Source of the DNA: Succinimonas amylolytica DSM 2873
Lineage (GTDB): Bacteria > Pseudomonadota > Gammaproteobacteria > Enterobacterales > Succinivibrionaceae
Length of the DNA stretch: 43,304 bases
Reading direction: 5' to 3'
Assembly (NCBI RefSeq): GCF_000378405.1
Contig: NZ_KB899637.1
Coordinates: 447,261 to 490,564 of the forward strand
Part shown: positions 9,128 to 17,025 of the stretch, piece after piece
How the letters are laid out: each line of letters opens with the position of its first letter
Position numbering within the stretch: position 1 is the first letter of the stretch
Made by a program: the position numbers and the translations under genes
The notes under the pieces: generated by a model
Database searches by the model: none
What the model was told of the DNA's origin: nothing
What the model saw: only the letters and a program-made list of their open reading frames with translations

Positions 9128-9865
9128 TTAGTTCCCTTTGCCGTTTAGTTCCTGATACGCATCACAGCCATTTTGCTCACCTAGATTACAGGCTTTTTTG
9201 TAATATTCCTTTGCCACGGCATTATTGGGTTCTACGCCAAGGCCATCTTCATATAAAGCCCCCAGGCTTCCGCACCCGGGAGCAAATTTAAGGCTGCAGG
9301 ATTTTTCAAAATAGGAGCTAGCCTGGTTATAATCTTGTTTTACACCGTACCCCAAGCCATATAAAACACCTAAACGATGACAGCCACTGCCATAGTTCAG
9401 GTTGCAGGCTTTTTCGTAATAGGTTTTAGCCTGGCTGTAATCCTGTTTTACACCGGTACCATAGTGGTATGACTTCCCTAAGTTAAAGCACCCGCCGCCA
9501 TGTTTCATGCTGCAGGCTTTCTCGTAATAGGTGTTGGCCTGGATGTAATCCTGTTTTACGCCAGTGCCGTCGAAATATGAATTCCCCAAGTTTACGCACC
9601 CGCCGCCATCGTTCATGCTGCAGGCTTTTTCAAAATATGATTTAGCCTGGATGTGATCCTGTTTAACGCCCAGGCCTTCCCTGTATAAAATGCCCAGGGC
9701 AAAGCATCCAAGGCCGTCATTCCTGTTGCAGGCCTCCAAACACTGAGTTTTGGCCTTAGAATATTCCTTATTATCCATATAGCTGTAGCATTCGTTATCT
9801 GCAGCGGCAAAAACTGTACTGCCTGACAGCAAGCCTGGAATAAGCATTAAATATTTGAATTTCAT
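9128..9865 (-). CDS. secreted Sel1-like repeat (SLR) protein, cysteine-rich
   Basis: Start chosen at ATG 9865 because it begins a clear signal peptide (MKFKYLMLIPGLLSGSTVFA, cut before ADNE); a longer frame opens at 10003. The mature part has five tandem 36-residue Sel1-like (TPR-type) repeats with the core LG-x3-Y-x2-G-x-GVKQDY-x2-A-x2-Y-x-EKAC. Each repeat has a Cys near its start (GCxxLG) and one in KAC, the spacing of the disulfide-linked repeats of Helicobacter Hcp proteins. It is probably a periplasmic or secreted protein-binding solenoid; a penicillin-binding or lactamase role known for some Hcp proteins cannot be inferred here. It has its own terminator (9067-9101). Confidence 0.85.
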   Translation of the reverse strand: MKFKYLMLIPGLLSGSTVFAAADNECYSYMDNKEYSKAKTQCLEACNRNDGLGCFALGILYREGLGVKQDHIQAKSYFEKACSMNDGGGCVNLGNSYFDGTGVKQDYIQANTYYEKACSMKHGGGCFNLGKSYHYGTGVKQDYSQAKTYYEKACNLNYGSGCHRLGVLYGLGYGVKQDYNQASSYFEKSCSLKFAPGCGSLGALYEDGLGVEPNNAVAKEYYKKACNLGEQNGCDAYQELNGKGN

Positions 9866-10380
9866 ACGTCTTCGTAACCAATTTTTATCGGAATCTGTAT
9901 AGCTTCGGTGCACAAAGTCAAAATAGGGCATTCTCCGGGAAAACGAAAGGGTGGAATAAAGGATTAGTTCTTCTGATTTTTGTTCAGAACCGGCTTTTTG
10001 CACCGCTCGCTGCTGTGATTTTAATCGCTAATCAGCATTATTGCACGCAAAAGTGGCCGGGAGCTGCCGCGTCCCCCGCCTGACCTTCCCGGTCATTCCG
10101 CCAGGCATATTTCCCGCAACGCAGACATGCTGCCGGAAAGCCTGATGGTGCTGTCGCTCATTTTAATTTTCGAAAAAAAGGATCCGTGGGAAAGGGCTTG
10201 GCTTAACCCTTTAATCCCGTAGCTGTTCCTTTAATTCCGCTCTGTTCCGTAAGCTGTCAGCCACCCGCCCGGACAGTGCTTTCATAAGGCCTGCCTCCGG
10301 GGCAATAAGGCTTTTTTTACAGCCTCCGAAAAAAGTTATGGCAGACTTATCCCCTGAGTCGGCCCAGAAAGGAGGTTATT
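9866..10380. other. intergenic region between divergent genes
   Basis: This 0.5-kb region separates the divergent SLR gene and the TraH-like gene and must hold both promoters. I see no convincing gene, RNA or clear sigma-70 pair. A strong AAAGGAGG ribosome site lies at its right end in front of the TraH-like gene. Confidence 0.4.
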
Positions 10381-11778
10381 ATGTCTGAAACGTTCATAGA
10401 ATCCGGAAAAGCCGCGGGATTCTGTCAGCTTCGGGGGATTCCGGTTCTGGTTCTGGCTGTGGGGGTACTGCTGGCACGTCCGGCGGCGGCGGATCTCAAT
10501 TCCGAGATCAGCGAGCTTTACGGGGCTCTCAGCAATACTACCCGGCCCGGAGCATATGAAACAGAGCGGCGGGGGGTGATTTCCGGCGGGGATCTTACAG
10601 TGCGTGCGCCGGTAAAGTCTCTGGATCCGGTAACCGTAACCCTGCCGCATGCGGGGGCGGGGTGTTCCGGCATTGATCTTTACGGCGGGAGCTTTTCCTA
10701 TATCAACCGGGAGGAGTTCATCAGCTTTATGAGAACCGTAGCGGCCAATGCCCAGGGCTATGCCTTTGAAATTGCGCTTTCCGCCATCTGTGAAAAATGT
10801 GCCCAGGAGATGGAGGTGCTGCAGCGGAAGGTGCAGGAGCTCAATCAGTATTTCGGAAACAGCTGTCAGCTGGCTCAGGGGGTGGTGAACGATTCTCTGG
10901 CCGCTTTTGGCAGAAAGGGACTTACGGACGCGTCCCTGATCGGACAGTTCGAGGGGATGGGGGATCTTTATGAACTGAGTTCCGTCCGGGATGCCGGCGA
11001 GGTGTACCGGAAAGCCCGGGATTCCGGTTCTGGTGAAGCGGCGCGCCTTACCGGAAATATCATGTGGCAGTCATTGATGGATAACGGCTTCTTTGCGGCA
11101 AATCCCGAAATCGCCGAGGCGGTAATGAGCATGACCGGAACCGTGATTGTGTCACGGGACGGCAGGAAGATCTCGGTGGCCCCGGGGGGCATCATCGGAC
11201 TTCAGGACCTTATCGAGGGCGGGGAGGTAGCGGTTTACCGGTGTGACAGCCGGAAGCGGGACGGCTGTGCCACGGTTACCAGACAGCAGGTCCGGATCCG
11301 GGGGCTGGGGTATCTGGTGGCGGAGCAGCTTGTCGGAGATAACGGGCAGGGCGGCATCGTGGAGAAGTTTGCCCGGAATAAAGGAAGGCTCACCGCCCGG
11401 GAAGTCGGTATTCTGAATTCACTGAATCCGGGAATTCCGGCCATGATCCGGACACTCTCCGCCAGGAATCAGGGGGCGGCCGCGGAATTCAGCCGGGGGA
11501 TAGCCTATGCCGCCGCTCTGGATCTGGCCGGCCGGTATGTAAATTCCTGGCTGGACAGTGCCGGGGGACTTATCCGGGAGAACCCGGGAGCGTTCAGCGG
11601 CATTCTGAGAGAGCAGCTTTCCGGAGTGCAGCAGAAGACCTCCTCCGAAAGACTGACGCTGCTCAGAAAATACGGTACGGATCGGGAAATCCGGGCTCTT
11701 TACGGCTATTATCTTCAGGATACCGGTACCGGACAGTATATGCCGGGACAGTTTGTATACGGCCGGGAAAAGCCGTGA
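10381..11778 (+). CDS. traH: TraH-like conjugative pilus assembly protein
   Basis: A 465-residue exported protein resembling TraH of F-type (MPF-F) type IV secretion systems, which acts in the periplasm and outer membrane during pilus assembly and extension. Supporting features are a signal peptide (hydrophobic residues about 19-37, AAA before DLNSE), the early GCSGIDLYGGSFSYINREEF motif, and the ALSAICEKCAQEM segment followed by a coiled stretch and a conserved-looking NSCQLAQGVV motif. The start has a strong AGGAGG site. None of the usual neighbours (traF, traG, traN, traU, trbC) is present. It is therefore either a relic of a conjugative element or a recruited homologue. It is read on its own and followed by a probable terminator. 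Confidence 0.75.
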   Translation: MSETFIESGKAAGFCQLRGIPVLVLAVGVLLARPAAADLNSEISELYGALSNTTRPGAYETERRGVISGGDLTVRAPVKSLDPVTVTLPHAGAGCSGIDLYGGSFSYINREEFISFMRTVAANAQGYAFEIALSAICEKCAQEMEVLQRKVQELNQYFGNSCQLAQGVVNDSLAAFGRKGLTDASLIGQFEGMGDLYELSSVRDAGEVYRKARDSGSGEAARLTGNIMWQSLMDNGFFAANPEIAEAVMSMTGTVIVSRDGRKISVAPGGIIGLQDLIEGGEVAVYRCDSRKRDGCATVTRQQVRIRGLGYLVAEQLVGDNGQGGIVEKFARNKGRLTAREVGILNSLNPGIPAMIRTLSARNQGAAAEFSRGIAYAAALDLAGRYVNSWLDSAGGLIRENPGAFSGILREQLSGVQQKTSSERLTLLRKYGTDREIRALYGYYLQDTGTGQYMPGQFVYGREKP

Positions 11779-11899
11779 TACGGCTCCTCCATGCCGTTTC
11801 CGGAACCGTTATTGCTGCGGAACGGGATCTGAATGCTGTTTCCGGTGTTTAAAGTTCCGTCAAACATTGTATACTTAGCTTATGAATACGTTTTCGGAA

Positions 11900-11936
11900 G
11901 CCGGAGAGTGCTGCTTTCTCCGGCAGCGTTTTGTTT
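11900..11936 (+). terminator. probable terminator after the TraH-like gene
   Basis: Arms GCCGGAGA (11900-11907) and TCTCCGGC (11917-11924) around a 9-nt loop are followed a few bases later by a TTTTGTTTT run. It lies 120 bp after the TraH stop and 20 bp before the next start. Confidence 0.5.
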
Positions 11937-11955
11937 TGCATAAGGAGCGCGGGAT

Positions 11956-12711
11956 ATGAAAAGTCATGGCAGAATGCAGTTTTGGAATATGGTCCTGGCC
12001 GCCGGGGTAGGGACGCTTCTGGCGGTCTCTCCGGTCTGGGCCGGGGAGCAGTGCGTTGCGGATCGCACTCTGGCGCTGACCGGGGCGGCAGCTCTTAAAA
12101 TGATGCCGGATCAGGCCCTGGTATCAGCTCAGATAATGGTTCTCGACAAGGAGGCCAAAAAGGCCCGGGACAGAGCTGACGCCGTGGTGAATGCCTTCTT
12201 TAAGGATCTTTCCGCAGTCGGCCTTGCCAGCAAGGATATCCAGGCCGGCAGTGTGCAGGTTTTTGAGGAATATGCCTGGGAGAAGGATCGCCGGGTTTCC
12301 AAGGGATTTCGTGCCACCCGGGCGGTTACCATTACCGTTAACGATCTGGCCCGGATTTCCGAAACCATGGATCTCGTGATGAAGAGCGGCTTTAACAACA
12401 TTTCCGGCATTCACTACCGGGTGAAGGATTCCCGGGCAGTAAAGCAGAAGGTCCGGGAGATGGCGGTGCAGGATGCCGTGGCCAAGGCTCAGAACATTAC
12501 CGGACAGCTTAATACCAAGCTGGGAAGGGTGAAGACGGTAAATTACGGCACTGTGGATTATGACAATGCTGAAAGCTTCCGCGCGAACAAGGCCGTCCGT
12601 ATGGAGATGGGGGCTGCCCGGGCCGCCGGCAGCTACGACGATGGGGATCAGTACCAGGCGGAGGAGATTACCTTTACCGACCGGGTGGATATCACCTGGG
12701 AGCTGGAATAG
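11956..12711 (+). CDS. periplasmic SIMPL-domain (YggE/DUF541) protein
   Basis: A 251-residue protein with a signal peptide (hydrophobic residues about 9-27, cleavage near VWA-GE) followed by one SIMPL domain. The domain begins with a beta-strand of the form LTGAAALKMMPDQALVSA and has a VFEEYAW...GFRATRAVTITV segment and an AVQDAVAKAQNI helix typical of YggE-like proteins. E. coli YggE is linked to oxidative-stress defence, but the molecular activity of the family is unclear. The start at 11956 has an AAGGAG site. The stretch after the stop contains a short GCCCCAT/ATGGGGC hairpin (12731-12753) without a T-run. Confidence 0.85.
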   Translation: MKSHGRMQFWNMVLAAGVGTLLAVSPVWAGEQCVADRTLALTGAAALKMMPDQALVSAQIMVLDKEAKKARDRADAVVNAFFKDLSAVGLASKDIQAGSVQVFEEYAWEKDRRVSKGFRATRAVTITVNDLARISETMDLVMKSGFNNISGIHYRVKDSRAVKQKVREMAVQDAVAKAQNITGQLNTKLGRVKTVNYGTVDYDNAESFRANKAVRMEMGAARAAGSYDDGDQYQAEEITFTDRVDITWELE

Positions 12712-12862
12712 CCCAGGGGAACCGGAGCGGGCCCCATAACTCTCTGATGGGGCTCAGGCGCTGCCCGTCCGGGAACGTCCTCCAGTGGTTTCCCCGGAGG
12801 GTGCTGCCCGGGAATTCCGGTGATGAGCAAATGTTTGCGTAGCCACATATTTACATATTCAC

Positions 12863-12884
12863 ATATTGATATTTATGGATATGT
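12863..12884. promoter_or_regulatory. probable ArsR-family operator, copy 1
   Basis: ATATTGATAT, 6 bp, then ATATGT, lying 35 bp before the start of the ArsR-type gene. It is part of a larger inverted repeat, CACATAT (12860-12866) and ATATGTG (12879-12885). A further direct copy of CACATAT is at 12844-12850. The same element with the same spacing recurs upstream of the nitroreductase gene. The match to an SmtB/ArsR-type AT-rich palindrome supports autorepression. Confidence 0.65.
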
Positions 12885-12918
12885 GTATCACACTGGTGAC
12901 AGTAACAGGGGAGCAGTG

Positions 12919-13230
12919 ATGGGAGTCCGGGAAGACGCGAGAAGGATTAAGGCTCTTTCTGATGAAAGCCGTCTGGCTGTTATGCTGGCGCTCCGGCATG
13001 GTGAAAAGTGTGCCTGCACGCTTATGACGGAACTCGGCATTTCACAGCCGACTTTGTCGCACCATATGAGAATTCTTTGCGACAGCGGTCTGGTGTCAGC
13101 CAGAAAGGACGGGAAGTGGGTGCTTTATTCCATTTCTGCTTTAGAAACGGCTTCCTTCCGGAGCATGATTGCCTCCTATACGAAAGCAGAAACTGAAGCC
13201 GCTGGTGCCGGGGGAAAGGAAAACAGCTGA
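12919..13230 (+). CDS. ArsR/SmtB-family metal-sensing repressor
   Basis: A 103-residue winged-helix repressor. The ATG at 12919 is chosen because AGGGGAG lies 6-12 nt upstream and the family's N-terminus fits; the frame extends to 12820 but would run through the operator. The recognition helix is ISQPTLSHHMRIL, followed by a wing (SARKDGKWVLYSI). Cys31 and Cys33 in EKCACTL occupy the position of the ELCVC thiol site of ArsR, so arsenite, antimonite or another thiophilic ligand is plausible; a third cysteine is not in the usual place. Family members leave DNA on binding ligand. The palindromes upstream of this gene and of the nitroreductase gene point to control of both. No arsenic-resistance gene is nearby. 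Confidence 0.9.
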   Translation: MGVREDARRIKALSDESRLAVMLALRHGEKCACTLMTELGISQPTLSHHMRILCDSGLVSARKDGKWVLYSISALETASFRSMIASYTKAETEAAGAGGKENS

Positions 13231-13282
13231 GCCGGAGTGCATTTTACAGGAGGTCCGGGACTTCCTGTAAAAAACGGCCTTT

Positions 13283-13304
13283 ATATTGATATATTTAAAT
13301 ATGT
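13283..13304. promoter_or_regulatory. probable ArsR-family operator, copy 2, before the nitroreductase gene
   Basis: ATATTGATAT, 6 bp, then ATATGT, identical in both conserved blocks and in spacing to the element at 12863-12884; only the spacer differs. It lies 50 bp after the repressor stop and about 175 bp before the nitroreductase start. Between the repressor stop and this site is a stem (TTTACAGGA at 13243-13251, TCCTGTAAA at 13263-13271) without a T-run on either strand. Confidence 0.65.
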
Positions 13305-13479
13305 TTAACAGTATCGGATCTTTTGCGGGGACGGCGGGGAGCTCCCGGGGGAGAGTCTCTGGCAGAATTTTTCCCGGCGGAACCGCAGTGGTCCGGGGAC
13401 TCCCGGGAGCGTCCGGAAAACCGGTTATAAATTTTGTCATTCAACTTTTGAAATCTCGGCATAAGGAGTTTGAAAAATC

Positions 13480-14028
13480 ATGGAAGCAGTAGAATGCATT
13501 AAAGGGCGCCGCAGCATCCGGGACTATACCGGCCGCGACATTACGAGGGAAACTCTGGAGGAAATAGTGGAAACGGCATCCTATGCCCCGTCCTGGAAAA
13601 ACTCCCAGACCGTTTCCTATATTGCTGTCAAGAATCCGGAAATCAAGGAAAGAATTGCCCGGGAAGGCATGATGTCCTTTGTCCCCAATCAGCACCGGGT
13701 GCTGGAGTGCAATACCCTGATGGCAGTGCTTACCGAGAACGGGATTTCGGGATATAACGCTGACGGTTCTGCCACCACCACCAAGGGATCCCACTGGCAG
13801 TCGTTCGATGCCGGCATTGCCGCTGAGGCGCTGTGTATGGCAGCGCACGCCCTGAATGTGGGGTCGGTGATTCTGGGAATCTATGATGAGGCAGCAGTGG
13901 CCGGAATTCTGAATACTGACCTGAAGAGATACAGCATCTCGGCTCTCATTGCCATGGGCTACAGCGATTCCCGGCCCCGGGCTCCGGGCCGGAAGAGCGT
14001 GCCGGAGCTTCTGACGGTGCGGGAATAG
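13480..14028 (+). CDS. nitroreductase-family flavoprotein
   Basis: A 182-residue FMN-dependent NAD(P)H oxidoreductase of the nitroreductase family. The N-terminal motif KGRRSIRDYTGRDI (the family's R-RSIR-Y pattern for FMN phosphate contact) and APSWKNSQTVSYIAV are visible. The DAGIAAEALCMAAHALNVGSV helix and the C-terminal IAMGYSD also fit. The natural substrate (quinone, flavin, nitroaromatic or other) cannot be read from sequence. The gene follows the ArsR-type repressor and shares its operator element, so it is probably derepressed by the same signal. An AAGGAG site precedes the ATG. Confidence 0.9.
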   Translation: MEAVECIKGRRSIRDYTGRDITRETLEEIVETASYAPSWKNSQTVSYIAVKNPEIKERIAREGMMSFVPNQHRVLECNTLMAVLTENGISGYNADGSATTTKGSHWQSFDAGIAAEALCMAAHALNVGSVILGIYDEAAVAGILNTDLKRYSISALIAMGYSDSRPRAPGRKSVPELLTVRE

Positions 14029-14097
14029 TGAGGATCCTGTCTCCGGCCGGTTCTGTTTCGGGCGGTCCGGAGCGTGCAAAAGGCAGCAGTATCAGGC

Positions 14098-16812
14098 CTA
14101 CTCCTCGCTATTCACACCGCATCTTTTCAGGAGGTATTTCTTGGCCAGATCTGCCGGAATGACAGTGGCGGCCAGAAGAAGCGTCACCGTCCATTCCTGC
14201 AGTGTCAGTCCCTGGCAGTTCATAATCCGTCCCAGCATTTCGCTGTAGGTGCCGCTTTCGGTCATCAGAATCTGGGTTGCCGCGATGACGCTCATAACCG
14301 CGAAGAACAGCCGGTTTTCCGTGATGTGATCCAGAAGATTCATGCTGTCGGTACGGGCATTCAGGGCGTTGAAGACCGTGCTGAAGATGAAAAAGGTGAA
14401 GAATGCCGTGCCTGTAAGAGCGGAGTTTTCGGGATCGAACCCCAGAAGGGCCTGAAAGCCCGCCGAGTTCAGGAGCAGAAGTCCGATAAGACAGATCCAG
14501 ACGGCACTGGTACCTACCGAGGCCAGCATGTAGCGGTTTATCAGCTGTCCCTGGCGTTTCCGGGGCGCGGCTTTAAGATAGCGGGGCAGGGCCGGCTCGC
14601 CGCCCAGCGCCAGGGCTGCCAGGGTGTCCATGATCAGGTTGATCCAGAGGATCTGCACGATGTTCAGGGGGACAGCGCGGCCCATAAGCGGCATGACTAC
14701 CGAAATAAACACGGCGGCGGCATTCACCGTAAGCTGAAACACGATGAATTTTCTGATGCTGCTGAAAATGGTCCTGCCGTACAGCACAGCTTCCCTGATA
14801 GAGGCGAAGTTGTCATCCAGAATAACGATTTCCGAAGCCTCCTTGGCCACCTCGGTTCCGGAGCCCATGGCAAACCCCACATCCGCCTTTTTAAGTGCCG
14901 GGGAATCGTTGACCCCGTCGCCGGTCATGCCGGTAACCAGGTCCAGGCTCTTGGCTATTTCCACCAGCCGGGACTTATCCTCCGGAAGAGCCCGGGAGAT
15001 GACCCGGAGCCGGGGCAGACATTCCCGGATGGCGTCATCTGAAAGGCTGGCCAGCTCGTCGGAGCTAAGTACGAGATCCTCCCCCTGCTGCAGGAGTCCC
15101 GCCTCCCCGGCAATGGCCATGGCGGTTTCCCGGCGGTCTCCGGTAATCATGACTACGGAAATCCCCGCCTCCCGCACTTCGGAAATGGCTGTCCGGGCCT
15201 CGGGGCGCACTTCGTCCCGGATGCCGACAACCGCAATCAGGATCAGATCTCCTTCCGGCGCAGTTCTGCCGTCGGGGGAGGCCGCCAGGGTTTCTGCCAG
15301 AAGAAGCACCCGCACGGCCTTTGCTGCAAGATCATTAAGGAGCTTCTGTATTGGCCCGGGGGCACAGGGAATCCGGTTCCCGGCATTATCCAGGGCCAGG
15401 CGGCAGCGGGGCAGGAGAATCTCCGGAGCCCCCTTGAGAAGACAGCGGCCGTCTGTCAGCACGGCTCCGGAGTATTTTACAGAGCTGGAGAAGGGGATTC
15501 TGGTTTTTGTGCTTCCGGAAAGCGGGGGCTCCCGGAGTGCGGCAGCGGCCTCCAGCAGTGTCCGGTCGGTGGCGTTGCTGCCCGCGGCCCGGAATCCGGA
15601 GGCGGTGTTTCCGGTGAGAACCGCCTGATTGTTGAGCTCCAGTCCCTCTCTTACGGCCTTCTGATAGCCCGCGGTCATGTCGGAGAGCTTCCGGAAGCTC
15701 TGGCACTGTCCGTTCCAGAAGCCGATAACCTCCGGTTTTCCGCAGGTAATGGTGCCGGTCTTGTCCGAGAAGAGGATGTTCAGGGAACCGGCGGTTTCGA
15801 TGCCGCTTACCTTGCGGGTGAGTACCTGCCTTTTCAGCATTTTTCCCATATTAAGCGCTGTGACGATGGCGATCATCAGGGGGAGTCCCTCGGGAACCGC
15901 CATCACAATAATGACCACGGCAAACATGAGACCGTGCAGGGCATCGCTCCAGAAGTTGGCGATGCCGGTATGCTCTCGCACAAAATCCGACCACGGGAGC
16001 TCAAAATATTCTTCCATGGGGATTCCGGCGTTCAGGCCCGCATGGAGAAGGTAGGCCAGCATTACCAGAATGCCGCCGGCATATCCGAAGATGCTGATGT
16101 ATCCGGCCAGCCGGCGGAGCTTTACCTTAAGGGGCGTGTCCCGTTCGATGCCGGAGCGGAGACCGGCGGCAATGGTGCCATAAACGGTGCGGTCGCCTAC
16201 GGCGGTGATTTTCATAACCGCCTCGCCGGAGGTGATGACGGATCCCCGGAATACCAGGTGCGGACTGAAGAGATCCCTGCCCGTGGCAGGTTCCTCCGGG
16301 GCTCCGTCATGGGCAGGGAGCGCGGTTTTCCGGACCTCCTCTGATTCTCCGTTCAGCTGGGACTGATCCGCATCCGCTTCGCCGTACAGGAGATAGCCGT
16401 CCGCCGGAATGCGATCTCCGGTCTGAAGCAGCACTTCGTCCCCGTATACCAGTTCATCGACAGGTATTTCCGTCACCCGCCCGTCGCGATAGACCCGGCT
16501 CTGGATTCTGGAGGCCTCCTCCTGAAGCTTCTGGAAGGCGGTATCGTTTTTGTACTCCGAAAAAGCGGAGATCAGGGCTGCCAGCAGCACGGCGATGGCG
16601 ATTCCCAGAGATTCATACCATTCTGACTGGCCAAAAAGGCAGAAAACCAGATTAACTGTCAGCGCCACCAGGAGAATTCTGATGATGGGATCCGCAAAGT
16701 TCTCACGGAGCATCTCAAAAAACGAAATGTGCCCGTTATCGGCAAAGGTGTTTCTGCCGTAACGGGCCCGGGATTCCCGAACCTCCTGTTCCGTAAGTCC
16801 CCTGAATTGCAT
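14098..16812 (-). CDS. P-type calcium-transporting ATPase (P2-type)
   Basis: A 904-residue inner-membrane P-type ATPase. The order is: N-terminal cation ATPase segment, TM1-2 (about residues 45-85), actuator domain with LNGESE (the TGES-type loop, 153-158), TM3-4 with the PEGLPL ion-binding motif (307-312), phosphorylation site DKTGT at Asp350, nucleotide domain with KGAPE, hinge TGDGVNDSPALK, and six C-terminal membrane segments. PEGLPL and overall length match Ca2+ (PMCA/SERCA-like) pumps, which export Ca2+ from the cytosol; other divalent ions are possible. An AGGAGG site precedes the ATG. It is last in a minus-strand run with the flavoprotein gene upstream, from which it is separated by a terminator. 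Confidence 0.92.
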   Translation of the reverse strand: MQFRGLTEQEVRESRARYGRNTFADNGHISFFEMLRENFADPIIRILLVALTVNLVFCLFGQSEWYESLGIAIAVLLAALISAFSEYKNDTAFQKLQEEASRIQSRVYRDGRVTEIPVDELVYGDEVLLQTGDRIPADGYLLYGEADADQSQLNGESEEVRKTALPAHDGAPEEPATGRDLFSPHLVFRGSVITSGEAVMKITAVGDRTVYGTIAAGLRSGIERDTPLKVKLRRLAGYISIFGYAGGILVMLAYLLHAGLNAGIPMEEYFELPWSDFVREHTGIANFWSDALHGLMFAVVIIVMAVPEGLPLMIAIVTALNMGKMLKRQVLTRKVSGIETAGSLNILFSDKTGTITCGKPEVIGFWNGQCQSFRKLSDMTAGYQKAVREGLELNNQAVLTGNTASGFRAAGSNATDRTLLEAAAALREPPLSGSTKTRIPFSSSVKYSGAVLTDGRCLLKGAPEILLPRCRLALDNAGNRIPCAPGPIQKLLNDLAAKAVRVLLLAETLAASPDGRTAPEGDLILIAVVGIRDEVRPEARTAISEVREAGISVVMITGDRRETAMAIAGEAGLLQQGEDLVLSSDELASLSDDAIRECLPRLRVISRALPEDKSRLVEIAKSLDLVTGMTGDGVNDSPALKKADVGFAMGSGTEVAKEASEIVILDDNFASIREAVLYGRTIFSSIRKFIVFQLTVNAAAVFISVVMPLMGRAVPLNIVQILWINLIMDTLAALALGGEPALPRYLKAAPRKRQGQLINRYMLASVGTSAVWICLIGLLLLNSAGFQALLGFDPENSALTGTAFFTFFIFSTVFNALNARTDSMNLLDHITENRLFFAVMSVIAATQILMTESGTYSEMLGRIMNCQGLTLQEWTVTLLLAATVIPADLAKKYLLKRCGVNSEE

Positions 16813-16968
16813 AATGCCTCCTGAAAGCAGTGCGGGCGGTAAGAATTCCCGGAAATTCCGGAAAAATTTTATAGCAGCGGGTTATATCACAAAAACGGCC
16901 GGGACGGAACGAAGATCTCCGGATCCCGGGCCGGCAGGCTGCGGCATGGGAACCGCGGCTCTGATATG

Positions 16969-16996
16969 AAAAACCCCGGAGCCGTGCTCCGGGGTT
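16969..16996 (-). terminator. Rho-independent terminator of the flavoprotein gene
   Basis: On the minus strand a perfect 10-bp stem (AACCCCGGAG, loop CACGG, CTCCGGGGTT) runs directly into TTTTTC. It lies 29 bp past the stop codon at 17026. Confidence 0.85.
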
Positions 16997-17025
16997 CCTG
17001 CAGAGGCACCGCCCCGTTCCGGCGG

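Noticed and set aside
13242-13272. Stem-loop TTTACAGGA/TCCTGTAAA between the repressor and nitroreductase genes, considered as a terminator
   Set aside because: The 3' arm is followed by A-rich, not T-rich, sequence on the plus strand, and on the minus strand no T-run follows either.
14074-15628. Two long plus-strand frames (322 and 294 codons) opposite the Ca2+-ATPase gene
   Set aside because: Both are shadows of the ATPase coding sequence; compositions are Arg/Ser/Gly-rich and without domains.
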